DNA of 25,878 nt from assembly GCA_002403375.1 (NCBI GenBank), contig DHHQ01000003.1:84489-110366 (forward strand), read 5' to 3'. A program made the translations under genes and the position numbers. The number at the start of each line of letters is the position of its first letter. Position 1 is the stretch's first letter. This stretch comes from Thiobacillus denitrificans. GTDB lineage: Bacteria > Pseudomonadota > Gammaproteobacteria > Burkholderiales > Thiobacillaceae. This document shows positions 6,923 through 14,430 of the stretch, one piece after another. The notes under the pieces were generated by a model, which saw nothing but the letters and a program-made list of their open reading frames with translations, did no database searches and was not told the origin of the DNA.

Positions 6923-7828
6923 ATGGACCGATTTACCGGGATGCGAATCTTCGTCAGCATCGTCGAGGCCGGCAGCATCACCGCCGCCGCCGAACGGCTG
7001 AACCTCGCCAAGTCCGCCGTCAGCCGCGGCCTCGCGGAACTCGAGGCGCATCTCGGCGTCGCGCTGATCCAGCGCACCACGCGCCGGCTCAACCTCACCG
7101 ACAGCGGGCGGGGGTACTACGAGCGCTGCCTCGGCATCCTCGCCGACGTCGCCGAGGCCGAGTCCGCCGTGTCGCAGTCGCACGCCGCGCTCAAGGGCCA
7201 TCTCAAGGTCGCGCTGCCGCTGGCTTTCGGCCTGCTGCATCTGGCGCCGCTGATCCAGGCCTTCATGACGCAGCACCCGGACATCCGCTTCGAACTCGAC
7301 TTCAACGACCGCCAGATCGACCTGATGCAGGAAGGCTTCGATCTCGCCGTCCGCATCGCAACGCTGGCCGACTCCAGCCTGATCGCCCGCCGGCTCGCAC
7401 CGATCCGCCACGTCGTGGCCGCCAGCCCCGCCTACCTCGCGCGGCACGGCACGCCGCGCGCCGCCGCCGAACTCGCGCGGCACGACTGCCTCGCCTACAG
7501 CAACGTGAGCGATCCGGGACTGTGGCGCTTCCGCGGTCCGGACGGCCAGCCCGGGCAGGTGCGGGTGCCGGTGCGGCTGGCGGCCAGCAGCGGGGAATTC
7601 CTCATGCTGGCGGCGATCGCCGGCGAAGGCCTGGTCATGCTGCCGACGTTCTACGTGCACGACGCCTTCCGCTCGGGGCAGCTGGTTCCGCTGCTGGCGG
7701 ACCACCGCTGGCCGGAACTCGCCGCCTACGCGGTCTACCCCCCCACCCGCCACCTGTCGACCCGGGCGCGCGCCTTCGTCGATTTCCTGGCGGAGCGTCT
7801 GGCGGGCGACCCCCACTGGGACCGCTGA
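6923..7828 (+). CDS. LysR-family transcriptional regulator
   Basis: A 301-aa LysR-type regulator. The N-terminal winged helix-turn-helix is clear: FVSIVEAGSITAAAERLNLA (10-29), KSAVSRGLAELEAHLGVALI and RTTRRLNLTDSGRGYYER. The C-terminal periplasmic-binding-fold effector domain runs from about 90 to 295, with LPLAFGLLHLAPLIQAFM and DLAVRIATLADSSLIARRL typical of the CrgA/PA2121-like aromatic and quinone-responsive group. No strong ribosome site precedes the ATG (weak CTGAACA). Position and orientation point to control of the divergent azoR-pirin pair. It converges with the nitroreductase gene with an 11-bp gap. The effector is unknown; an electrophile or quinone is inferred from its neighbours. 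Confidence 0.94.
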   Translation: MDRFTGMRIFVSIVEAGSITAAAERLNLAKSAVSRGLAELEAHLGVALIQRTTRRLNLTDSGRGYYERCLGILADVAEAESAVSQSHAALKGHLKVALPLAFGLLHLAPLIQAFMTQHPDIRFELDFNDRQIDLMQEGFDLAVRIATLADSSLIARRLAPIRHVVAASPAYLARHGTPRAAAELARHDCLAYSNVSDPGLWRFRGPDGQPGQVRVPVRLAASSGEFLMLAAIAGEGLVMLPTFYVHDAFRSGQLVPLLADHRWPELAAYAVYPPTRHLSTRARAFVDFLAERLAGDPHWDR

Positions 7829-7839
7829 GGCCGCCCGGT

Positions 7840-8427
7840 TCAGCCGAGCGGCTTGCGCAGGCGTTCGGGGGCCGGATAGGCGCAATGGCCGACGGCGATC
7901 ACCAGCGCCGGCACCTCGCCCGCCGGCAGCGCGACCGCCTCGGCCAGCGCGTCGGCGTCGAAGCCGCCGACCGGACAGCTCCCGAGCCCCAGGGATGCCG
8001 CCTGCAGCAGCATGTGGGCCGCGGCGAAATGGCACTGCCCCTGCGCCCACGGCGTGATCGCTCCCGCCTGGTGGAGCGCGCGATAGGCCTCGTGAATCGG
8101 CGCGACATCCCCGCCGCGCGCCTCCGCCTCGAAGCGCGCACGGACGTAGGCCGAATCGGGCTCGAGCGCGTCGACCAGCGCGACGATCACGATCAGCGCC
8201 GCGGCGGTGGCAGCCGCCGGCTGGTCGTAGCAGGCACGCGCGACCCGCGCCCGAGCCTGCGCATCGGTCACGCTGATGAACCGCCACGGCTCCAGCCCGA
8301 ACGCCGATGGCGCCAGCCGCCCCGCCTCGAGCAGCAGGGTCTGTTCGTCGGCCGTCAGCGGCTTGTCCGCCTCGAACTCGCGGCACGCGTAGCGCTGCCG
8401 GATCGCATCGAGCAATTGGCCTGGCAT
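7840..8427 (-). CDS. Nitroreductase family FMN oxidoreductase
   Basis: A 195-aa NfsB/FRase-type flavoprotein that reduces nitro compounds, quinones or free flavin with NAD(P)H. The FMN phosphate-binding motif follows the initial helix (RQRYACREF, 10-18). LLLEAGRLAPSAFGLEPWRFISV (31-53) is the family signature. AAHMLLQAASLGLGSCPVGGF is the second FMN-contact region, and the C-terminal VALPAGEVPALVIAVGHC strand is also typical. An AGGAGG site stands 7 nt before the ATG. It is the second gene of a pair behind the TRIC-like membrane protein (35-bp gap). The substrate cannot be read from the sequence. Proximity to azoR and pirin suggests a shared detoxification theme but no shared operon. Confidence 0.92.
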   Translation of the reverse strand: MPGQLLDAIRQRYACREFEADKPLTADEQTLLLEAGRLAPSAFGLEPWRFISVTDAQARARVARACYDQPAAATAAALIVIVALVDALEPDSAYVRARFEAEARGGDVAPIHEAYRALHQAGAITPWAQGQCHFAAAHMLLQAASLGLGSCPVGGFDADALAEAVALPAGEVPALVIAVGHCAYPAPERLRKPLG

Positions 8428-8462
8428 GGCATGTCCTCCTTCAACGTCGACCCTCGCACGGT

Positions 8463-9077
8463 CTACCTGCGTTCAGAATAGGTCGGCAGCGTGATGCGGA
8501 ACGCCATCGCGGCCAGGCGGACGCCGAGCACCGTCGCCATCCCCGCCCACGCCGCGAGAACCGGCGACACCGACAGCGCCTGCAGACCGACCAGCAGCAG
8601 GGCGCCGGCCCACGCCGCCGAGGCATACAGCTCGCCGCGCACGAAGACCAGCGGAACCTCGTTGCACAGCACGTCGCGCAGCACGCCGCCGACGACGCCG
8701 GTGATCATGCCCAGCAGGCTCGCGACCAGCCACGGCGCCTGCCATTCGAGCGCGATCTGGGTGCCGACGATGGTGAACAGGGCGAGACCGAAGGCATCGG
8801 GAAGCAGGAACAGCCGCGGCGGCAGTCGCAGATTGCGCACGGCGAAGAAGACCGCGAGCGTCGCGGCGAGCGCGACGATCAGGTAGAGCTGGTCGGCGAT
8901 CCAGAACACCGGGCGCCCCAGCAGCACGTCGCGCACGGTGCCGCCGCCGAGCGCGGTCGCGGCACCGACCATGACCACGCCGATCAGGTCCATCTGCTTG
9001 CGGCCCGCGTCGAGCACCCCGGTCAGCGCGTTCACGGCGACGGCCGACAGCCCGGCCCAGTAGAGTAGATTGTCCAT
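8463..9077 (-). CDS. TRIC/UPF0126 family membrane protein (YicG-like)
   Basis: A 204-aa inner-membrane protein with about seven hydrophobic segments and two tandem repeats of three helices. Each repeat carries the family's glycine-rich kinked motif: ALGGGTVRDVLLGRP (42-56) and GVVGGVLRDVLCNEVP (127-142). Bacterial members include prokaryotic TRIC-type trimeric cation channels and E. coli YicG, reported as a glycine transporter; which applies here is unknown. ATG 9077 is chosen because it begins MDNLLYWAGL, the usual N-terminus. An in-frame ATG at 9092 would add five residues. It is divergent from the CDF transporter, with a 123-bp gap, and is followed by the nitroreductase. Confidence 0.9.
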   Translation of the reverse strand: MDNLLYWAGLSAVAVNALTGVLDAGRKQMDLIGVVMVGAATALGGGTVRDVLLGRPVFWIADQLYLIVALAATLAVFFAVRNLRLPPRLFLLPDAFGLALFTIVGTQIALEWQAPWLVASLLGMITGVVGGVLRDVLCNEVPLVFVRGELYASAAWAGALLLVGLQALSVSPVLAAWAGMATVLGVRLAAMAFRITLPTYSERR

Positions 9078-9200
9078 CGCGTCTCGTTGCATGCCCCCGC
9101 GGGCGACACCGCAGTATCGCAAGAAACACTGCCGGCGGCATCCCGCCGCAATCGGGCCGCAGGCTAGAATGTCCGGGTCATCCCCGCGCCCGGACCACGC

Positions 9201-10109
9201 ATGCCGCCAGCCTCCCTCAAACGCTACGCCTGGCTCTCGATCGCCGCGGCGATCGCGACCATCCTGCTCAAGGGCTGGGCGTGGTGGCTGACCGGCTCGG
9301 TCGGCCTGCTGTCGGACGCGCTCGAATCCTTCGTCAACCTCGCAGGCGCAATGATGGCGCTGGCGATGCTGACGCTGGCCGCGATGCCGGCCGACGAGAA
9401 CCACGCGCACGGACACGGCAAGGCCGAGTACTTCTCGAGCGCGTTCGAGGGCTTCCTCATCCTTGTCGCCGCGGCCAGCATCGCGTATGCCGCCATCGAG
9501 CGCCTGCTCAATCCGCAGCCGCTGGAGGCGGTCGGCATCGGCCTCGCGGTCTCGGTGGTGGCATCGATCATCAATCTGGTGACCTCGCGCATCCTCATGG
9601 GCGTGGGCCGCAGGTACAGGTCGGTCACGCTGGAGGCCGACGCGCACCACCTGATGACCGACGTCTGGACCTCGGCCGGCGTCATCGTGGCGGTCGGCCT
9701 GGTCTGGGCGACCGGCTGGCTGTGGCTCGACCCGATGATCGCGCTGGCGGTGGCGGCCAACATCGTGTGGACGGGATGGCGGCTGCTGCACCGTTCGGCC
9801 GCCGGCCTGATGGACGTCTCGCTGCCGGCCGAGGAAATTGACGCGATCGAAGCGGTACTCGCAGATTACCGCCGCCAGGGGCTCGACTTTCACGCCGTGC
9901 GCACGCGCCAGGCCGGCGCGCGCGCGTTCGTCTCCATGCACGTCCTGGTGCCTGGCGCCTGGACCGTCCAGCAGGGCCACGACTGGTCCGAGCGCATCGA
10001 GGCCGACCTGCGCCGCGCCCTGCCCCACGCCCACTTCACCACCCACCTCGAGCCGCTGGAGGATCCGCGCTCGCACGCCGACCAGGATCTCGACCGCCCC
10101 GCGGACTGA
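9201..10109 (+). CDS. CDF-family divalent metal cation efflux protein
   Basis: A 302-aa cation diffusion facilitator, exporting a divalent metal (Zn, Fe, Mn, Cd or Co) from the cytoplasm by proton antiport. The six-TM domain covers roughly 8-200, followed by a ferredoxin-like cytoplasmic domain (about 210-290). TM2 carries SDALESFVN (38-46) and TM5 carries HHLMTD with His150 and Asp154. HAHGHGKAEYFSS (68-80) is the TM2-TM3 loop. In the YiiP reference, transport site A is Asp-x3-Asp plus His-x3-Asp; here the first pair aligns as Glu42-x3-Asn46, so metal choice may differ. A TAGAAT at 9165-9170 could be its -10. It converges with the DUF2784 gene with a 6-bp gap. Confidence 0.93.
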   Translation: MPPASLKRYAWLSIAAAIATILLKGWAWWLTGSVGLLSDALESFVNLAGAMMALAMLTLAAMPADENHAHGHGKAEYFSSAFEGFLILVAAASIAYAAIERLLNPQPLEAVGIGLAVSVVASIINLVTSRILMGVGRRYRSVTLEADAHHLMTDVWTSAGVIVAVGLVWATGWLWLDPMIALAVAANIVWTGWRLLHRSAAGLMDVSLPAEEIDAIEAVLADYRRQGLDFHAVRTRQAGARAFVSMHVLVPGAWTVQQGHDWSERIEADLRRALPHAHFTTHLEPLEDPRSHADQDLDRPAD

Positions 10110-10115
10110 GCCCGG

Positions 10116-10499
10116 TCAGGCCTGCCTCCGCGCCGCCCGCCTGCGCCGGAGGATCCGCCAGGCGAGCGCGTACGCCACGACATTCACGGCGACGACGACC
10201 CCGCCGAGGATCTGCTGCAGGGCGAGGCTCAGCTGCGCGGGATACAGCACCGGCAGCAGATAGTGCTCGACGAAGCCGCCGCTGTATGCGGCGCCGCCGC
10301 CGAGCGCACGCAGCCGGTTTTCCAGCGGCGTCAGCGGGCAGATGCCGCCGCTGAATTCGATGTAGGCGCCCCAGGCGGCGGCGGGCAGATGCAGGAAGGC
10401 GAGCTTCGGCCAGCGCGGCAGCAGGAAGCCGCCGAGCATGACGAACGCCACGAAGACGAGGTGCGCGACCACGAGCACATCGGCGAGGAAGAGCGCCAT
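10116..10499 (-). CDS. DUF2784 membrane protein
   Basis: A 127-aa integral membrane protein with about four hydrophobic helices and a basic C-terminus (RRRRAARR). The conserved DUF2784 block WGAYIEFSGGICPLTPLEN (43-61) is present, flanked by LADVLVVAHLVFVAF at the start and YPAQLSLALQQILGG later. The function of the family is unknown. The gene begins 20 bp after the cyclopropane-synthase-like gene and is probably cotranscribed with it. That pairing suggests, but does not show, a role in membrane lipid handling. Its length fits the family. Confidence 0.88.
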   Translation of the reverse strand: MALFLADVLVVAHLVFVAFVMLGGFLLPRWPKLAFLHLPAAAWGAYIEFSGGICPLTPLENRLRALGGGAAYSGGFVEHYLLPVLYPAQLSLALQQILGGVVVAVNVVAYALAWRILRRRRAARRQA

Positions 10500-10519
10500 C
10501 GTCGGCGCGCCCGGCCAGG

Positions 10520-11731
10520 CTAGGCGCCGCTATAGATGTGGTCGCGGCTGAACGGATAGTTCGGCTGTTTGCCGTCGACGCCCTTGCCCGCCAGCACCTG
10601 CCACAGCTCCATCCAGCCATGGTCGAAGGCGTGGGCGGAGCCCGCCATGTAGATGCGCCAGATGCGGTACTTCTGCTCGCCGATCAGGCGGCGTGCCTCG
10701 TCGGCGTGGCGCTCGAGCCGGGTCACCCAGTGCCACAGCGTGCGACCGTAGTGGGGACGCAGGTTCTCGGCGTCGAGGCACTCGAGGCCGCTGGCGGCGG
10801 CTGCGCGCAGCACCTCCGAGGCGTGCACCAGTTCTCCGCCGGGAAACACGTAGTCCTCGACGAACTCGGCGATGCCACCGCCGAGTCCGCGCGATTCGGG
10901 CACCGACGAGGTGATGCCGTGGTTGAGCACCAGCCCGCCCGGCTTGAGGAGCGCGTTGATCTTGTCGAAGTAGGTGGAAAGATTGCCGCGGCCGACGTGC
11001 TCGAACATGCCGACGCTGGCGATCTTGTCGAAGCCGCCGTGCTCGGGGACGTCGCGGTAGTCCATCCGCCGCACCTCGACCCGACCCGTCAGGCCGCGCG
11101 CCGCGATCTGCTCGCCGACGTACGCGTGCTGCTCGTCCGACAGGGTGATGCCGACTGCGTCGACACCATAGTCTTCCGCCGCGTGGAGGATCAGCCCGCC
11201 CCAGCCGCAGCCGATGTCGAGGAAGCGCTCGCCCGGCCCGAGGTCGAGCTTGCGGCAGATGTGGTCGAGCTTCGCCACCTGCGCGTCGTCGAGGCTCATG
11301 TCGGGCGACCTGAAATAGGCGCAGGAATAGACGCGCCGCTTGTCGAGCCACAGCCCGTAGAAGTCGTTGGAGACGTCGTAGTGGTACTGGATGTTCCTGC
11401 GGTCCTTGCTGCGGGTGTGGCGCCACCACTTCCAGCCTTCCGAGCCGGTGCGGGGCGTGCAGCTGCTTGCGTTGCACAGGCGGTCGCCCAGCGCGAGGAT
11501 GTCGCGGACGTCGCCTTCGAGGTCGAGAGCGCCCTCGACATACGCGCGGGCCAGCGAGCCCAGGCTGGGGTCGGCAATCGCCTTGAGGCTGGCTGCCTGG
11601 TGCAGTTTCACCCGCACCGCGGCATCGGCGACGGCGCCGACCTGCTCGCCATTCCACAATTCGACGACGAACGGCAGGCCGGAAGACTCCACCCGACGCC
11701 GCACCTGGTGAACCAACAGCTGATCCAGCAT
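10520..11731 (-). CDS. cfa: Cyclopropane-fatty-acyl-phospholipid synthase family methyltransferase
   Basis: A 403-aa SAM-dependent methyltransferase of the CFA synthase/mycolic acid cyclopropane synthase family, which adds a methylene across double bonds of membrane phospholipid acyl chains. An N-terminal lipid-binding region (about 1-110) precedes YHYDVSNDFYGLWL (116-129), the SAM motif LDIGCGWGGL (171-180) and VGMFEHVGRGN. FVEDYVFPGGEL (290-301) is a family signature. The start was placed at ATG 11731, with AGGAGG 5 nt upstream; a GTG at 11734 would add one residue. A DUF2784 gene follows at 20 bp. Cys and Glu residues that normally hold bicarbonate appear intact. Other lipid-modifying activities in the family cannot be excluded. 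Confidence 0.93.
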   Translation of the reverse strand: MLDQLLVHQVRRRVESSGLPFVVELWNGEQVGAVADAAVRVKLHQAASLKAIADPSLGSLARAYVEGALDLEGDVRDILALGDRLCNASSCTPRTGSEGWKWWRHTRSKDRRNIQYHYDVSNDFYGLWLDKRRVYSCAYFRSPDMSLDDAQVAKLDHICRKLDLGPGERFLDIGCGWGGLILHAAEDYGVDAVGITLSDEQHAYVGEQIAARGLTGRVEVRRMDYRDVPEHGGFDKIASVGMFEHVGRGNLSTYFDKINALLKPGGLVLNHGITSSVPESRGLGGGIAEFVEDYVFPGGELVHASEVLRAAAASGLECLDAENLRPHYGRTLWHWVTRLERHADEARRLIGEQKYRIWRIYMAGSAHAFDHGWMELWQVLAGKGVDGKQPNYPFSRDHIYSGA

Positions 11732-11801
11732 CACATCCTCCTCCGGGCAAAGGCGGCGTCTTGTTGGAGTGGCTTGCCGCCCGAACGAACTGAGTGAAAC
11801 T

Positions 11802-12386
11802 TTAGACCAAATCCCCCACCAGTGAAGCGCGGGTGTTTTCCGCCAGCGTCATCGCGTCCACCTTGTACGCATCGAGATCGATCCCCATGCGGATCGGGCT
11901 GCCGCCCTTGGCCGCGGCGATCGAGGTCGCATCGAGCTCGAAGCGCAGGAAGTGCACCGACGAGGTCTTCTCCTCGGTCTCGCGCTCGAGGTCCTCGTCG
12001 GCGATGGCGTACACCTTGGGCTGGTCGGCGACCTGCACCCAGATGCGGTCCTCGATGCCCTTCAGCTTCGCCAGCGCCACCTTGCGCTCGTCCGGATCGG
12101 AATACTGGATCATCATCGTCGCCTTCCAGTTGGTGCCGTCCGGAACCAGCGGATTGTAGGCGTCGAGTTCGTCCTGGATGCCCGATTCCTCGAAGGTGCG
12201 CTCGGCGCGCAGCATCTCCTGGATCTGGTAGCGCATCGTCTTCTCGTCCTCGAAAATGAGTGTGACGTGGTCGCCCAGTTCGACCATGCGGTTCTTCTTG
12301 TGCGCCATGATCTCGGCGCGCATCTGCGGACGCACCTTGGCGTAGCCCTCGAGGGTCAGCAGGCTGTCACGGGTGATGTGCGGCAT
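11802..12386 (-). CDS. DUF3501 family protein
   Basis: A 194-aa soluble protein matching DUF3501, a family without assigned biochemistry. Recognisable features are the opening ITRDSLLTLEGYAKVRP, the charged MAHKKNRMVELGDHVTLIFED, and YQIQEMLRAERTFEESGIQDE. No cysteines, signal peptide or membrane segment is seen, so it is presumably cytoplasmic. It starts 24 bp after the Fe-S/CCG protein gene with AAGGAG 7 nt before ATG, so the two are almost certainly one operon. From general knowledge, DUF3501, this type of Fe-S protein and rubrerythrin often occur together in proteobacteria, pointing to a shared role in peroxide handling or anaerobic redox chemistry. Confidence 0.9.
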   Translation of the reverse strand: MPHITRDSLLTLEGYAKVRPQMRAEIMAHKKNRMVELGDHVTLIFEDEKTMRYQIQEMLRAERTFEESGIQDELDAYNPLVPDGTNWKATMMIQYSDPDERKVALAKLKGIEDRIWVQVADQPKVYAIADEDLERETEEKTSSVHFLRFELDATSIAAAKGGSPIRMGIDLDAYKVDAMTLAENTRASLVGDLV

Positions 12387-12410
12387 GTGGTTCTCCTTGC
12401 TAGCGATGTT

Positions 12411-13742
12411 TCATTCCAGGCCGTAGGCGATGCGCAGCAGCGTGATCGGATGCTGCTTCTGCGCGGTGGCGGCTTCGCCCATGCCCTGCAGGATGTGGCG
12501 CGCGGCGATGGCACAGTCGGAACTCACGTAATCCGGCTGCGGCTCGGCCATCTGGCGGAACACCGGCTTGCCGATCTTCATCGACTTGTCGAAGTACTCG
12601 CTCTTCACGCCCCAGGTGCCGTCGTGGCCGGAGCAGCGCTCGACCATCGTCACCTCGGCGCCGGCCAGCTGCAGCGCGTCGCGCGTCTTGTTGCCGATGT
12701 TCTGCACGCGCTGGTGGCACGGCACGTGATAGGCAACCTTGCCGAGCGGGCTGTTGAAATCGGTCTTCAGGAGGCCGTCGACATTGCGCGCCATCAGGTA
12801 TTCGAACGGATCCCACATCGCCTCCTTCACCGCCTGCACGTCGGCGTCGTCGGGGAACATCAGCGGCAGCTCCTGCTTGTACATCAGCGTGCACGAAGGC
12901 ACCGGGGTGAGGATCGCGTAGCCTTCGCGGGCAAGCTTGGCCAGGTGCGGGATGTTGGTCTCCTTGAGCTTCTGCACCGCGTCGAGGTCGCCGAGCTCCA
13001 GCTTGGGCATGCCGCAGCACGCCTCCTTCTCCACCAGCACGGACGGGATCTCGTTGTGCGCCAGCAGCTTCAGCAGGTCGTGGCCGATCCCGGGCTCGTT
13101 GTAGTTGACGTAGCAGGTCGAGTAGATCGCCACCTTGCCGGGCGTCTTGTCGCCGTCCTTCACCGCGAAATCGCTGCGCGGCTTCGCCGTGGCGCGGAAT
13201 TTCGCGCTGTCGTATTCGGGCAGCTTGCGGTCGGGGTGGATCTTCAGCACGCCGTCGACCATCTTGCGGATCGGCTTGCTCTTCAGGCTGGCGTTGACCG
13301 CCTGCACGACGACCGGGATCGAGGCGAGCTTGCCCATCGCGTCGGTGCTGGAGAGCAGCTTGTCGCGGAAGCTCGTCCCGCCCTTCTTGAACTTGATCGC
13401 CTTGGCGCGCAGCATGGTGTGCGGGAAGTCGAGGTTCCACGGATGCGGCGGCACGTAGGGGCACTTGGTCATGTAGCAGAGGTCGCACAGGTAGCACTCG
13501 TCGACCACCTTCCAGTAGTCGGACTTGGCGACACCGTCCACCTCCATCGTCGACGACTCGTCGACCAGGTCGAACAGGGTGGGAAACGCGGTGCACAGCG
13601 ACACGCAGCGGCGGCAGCCGTGGCAGATGTCGAAAATGCGCTCGAGCTCGTGGTTGAGCTTGTCCTCGTTGTAGAAATCCGGGTTTTTCCAGTCGAGCGG
13701 GTGGCGGGTCGGGGCTTCGAGGCTGCCTTCACGGGTGCTCAT
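12411..13742 (-). CDS. Fe-S/CCG-domain oxidoreductase (heterodisulfide reductase/GlpC-like)
   Basis: A 443-aa soluble redox protein with a ferredoxin-like front and two cysteine-rich CCG domains, as in GlpC and the HdrB/D and LldE families. The first [4Fe-4S] motif is CHGCRRCVSLC (Cys40, 43, 46, 50). The second is CYLCDLCYMTKCP (Cys83, 86, 89, 94), with four rather than three residues before the last Cys. CCG domain 1 has Cys210 and CCG at 242-244. CCG domain 2 has Cys342 but CSG at 370-372, so one Cys is lost. No transmembrane helix is seen, so electrons must be passed to a partner. AAGGA lies 5 nt before the ATG. DUF3501 follows; rubrerythrin precedes. A natural donor for rubrerythrin or a thiol-disulfide reductase are both possible. 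Confidence 0.9.
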   Translation of the reverse strand: MSTREGSLEAPTRHPLDWKNPDFYNEDKLNHELERIFDICHGCRRCVSLCTAFPTLFDLVDESSTMEVDGVAKSDYWKVVDECYLCDLCYMTKCPYVPPHPWNLDFPHTMLRAKAIKFKKGGTSFRDKLLSSTDAMGKLASIPVVVQAVNASLKSKPIRKMVDGVLKIHPDRKLPEYDSAKFRATAKPRSDFAVKDGDKTPGKVAIYSTCYVNYNEPGIGHDLLKLLAHNEIPSVLVEKEACCGMPKLELGDLDAVQKLKETNIPHLAKLAREGYAILTPVPSCTLMYKQELPLMFPDDADVQAVKEAMWDPFEYLMARNVDGLLKTDFNSPLGKVAYHVPCHQRVQNIGNKTRDALQLAGAEVTMVERCSGHDGTWGVKSEYFDKSMKIGKPVFRQMAEPQPDYVSSDCAIAARHILQGMGEAATAQKQHPITLLRIAYGLE

Positions 13743-13774
13743 GGCGATCCTTGTTGTATGAAAACCGAAAAAAA

Positions 13775-13828
13775 TTCATCCGCGAAGGGCGCGAAAGGAG
13801 GCGTCCCTTCATGCCCTTCGCGGATGAA
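13775..13828. repeat. Long inverted repeat, probable dispersed intergenic element
   Basis: TTCATCCGCGAAGGGC (13775-13790) is the exact complement of 13813-13828, a 16-bp perfect stem with a 22-nt loop that itself contains an AAGG/CCTT pair. The CGCGAAGG-type wording is familiar from intergenic repeats in proteobacteria. When mistranslated these give the 'NSSAKGAKG' strings seen in spurious proteins, and exactly that peptide appears in the plus frame here. Copy number in this genome is unknown. Confidence 0.75.
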
Positions 13829-13833
13829 ACTTT

Positions 13834-13859
13834 GAAAAAGGGCGGGCGCGGGCCCGCCC
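13834..13859 (-). terminator. Intrinsic terminator of rubrerythrin
   Basis: On the minus strand, a perfect 8-bp stem (GGGCGGGC, 13852-13859, pairing with GCCCGCCC, 13840-13847) and a 4-nt loop are followed at once by TTTTTC (13834-13839). The hairpin begins 12 bp after the rubrerythrin stop. This separates most rubrerythrin transcripts from the Fe-S/DUF3501 genes, perhaps with some read-through. Confidence 0.88.
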
Positions 13860-13871
13860 CTGCGAGGGCGA

Positions 13872-14291
13872 TCAGGCGCCCAGGCTGTCCAGGGTCTTCT
13901 GGAACTTGTTGGCGTGCGAGCGCTCGGCCTTGGCCAGGGTCTCGAACCAGTCGGCGATCTCGTCGAAGCCTTCGGAACGCGCGTCCTTGGCCATGCCCGG
14001 GTACATGTCGGTGTACTCGTGGGTTTCGCCGGCGATCGCGGTCTTCAGGTTGTCGGCGGTCGGGCCGAAGGTCATGCCGGTGGCGGGGTCGCCGCACTTT
14101 TCCAGGTATTCGAGGTGGCCGTGGGCGTGGCCGGTTTCGCCTTCGGCGGTCGAGCGGAACACGGCAGCGACGTCGTTGTAGCCTTCCACGTCAGCCTTGG
14201 CTGCGAAGTAAAGATAGCGACGGTTGGCCTGCGATTCGCCAGCGAAGGCGTCCTTCAGATGTTGTTCGGTTTTCGAGCCTTTGAGTTCCAT
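13872..14291 (-). CDS. Rubrerythrin, rubredoxin-less form
   Basis: A 139-aa ferritin-like diiron protein that reduces hydrogen peroxide. Metal ligands appear as Glu19 (FAGESQANRRY), Glu52 and His55 (EGETGHAHGH), Glu89 and Glu92 (AGETHEY), and Glu123 and His126 (KAERSHANK). The protein ends after the four-helix domain and lacks the C-terminal rubredoxin CxxC domain of classical rubrerythrin, so it needs an external electron donor; the Fe-S protein encoded downstream is a candidate. ATG 14291 has AAGGAG 8 nt upstream and gives the normal MELKGSKTEQHL start; an in-frame ATG at 14342 would add 17 atypical residues. It has its own promoter and terminator. Confidence 0.95.
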   Translation of the reverse strand: MELKGSKTEQHLKDAFAGESQANRRYLYFAAKADVEGYNDVAAVFRSTAEGETGHAHGHLEYLEKCGDPATGMTFGPTADNLKTAIAGETHEYTDMYPGMAKDARSEGFDEIADWFETLAKAERSHANKFQKTLDSLGA

Positions 14292-14402
14292 AACCTTATC
14301 TCCTTGGTTTACGTAGACATGCTTTTCAGCACAGACAATCATCCCTGCTCTTGCCCTGCTGCTAAAGGTATAGCAGCCTGCTGCCTGGATGAAATCCGGT
14401 TT

Positions 14403-14417
14403 TTAGACTAAGTCTAA
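14403..14417. promoter_or_regulatory. Palindromic operator candidate at rubrerythrin promoter
   Basis: TTAGACT-A-AGTCTAA is a perfect 15-bp palindrome about 7-21 bp downstream of the predicted start of rubrerythrin transcription, in an AT-rich stretch. The location suits a repressor that blocks the polymerase. The GACT/AGTC core recalls Rrf2-family (IscR-like) half-sites, but the spacing differs; the regulator is not identified. Confidence 0.6.
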
Positions 14418-14430
14418 TAACTGAACGAAG

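Noticed and set aside
7840..8460. Extra long minus-strand frame across lysR and the nitroreductase region
   Set aside because: LysR and nitroreductase are both supported by motifs; the overlapping frame is Ala/Arg-rich nonsense.
13741..13871. Short plus-strand peptide gene in the repeat region
   Set aside because: Its translation contains the NSSAKGAKG-type string expected from intergenic repeats, and there is no start or ribosome site to support it.
14289..14342. Longer rubrerythrin start at ATG 14342
   Set aside because: The 17 added residues are not family-like and the ATG at 14291 has a much better ribosome-binding site.
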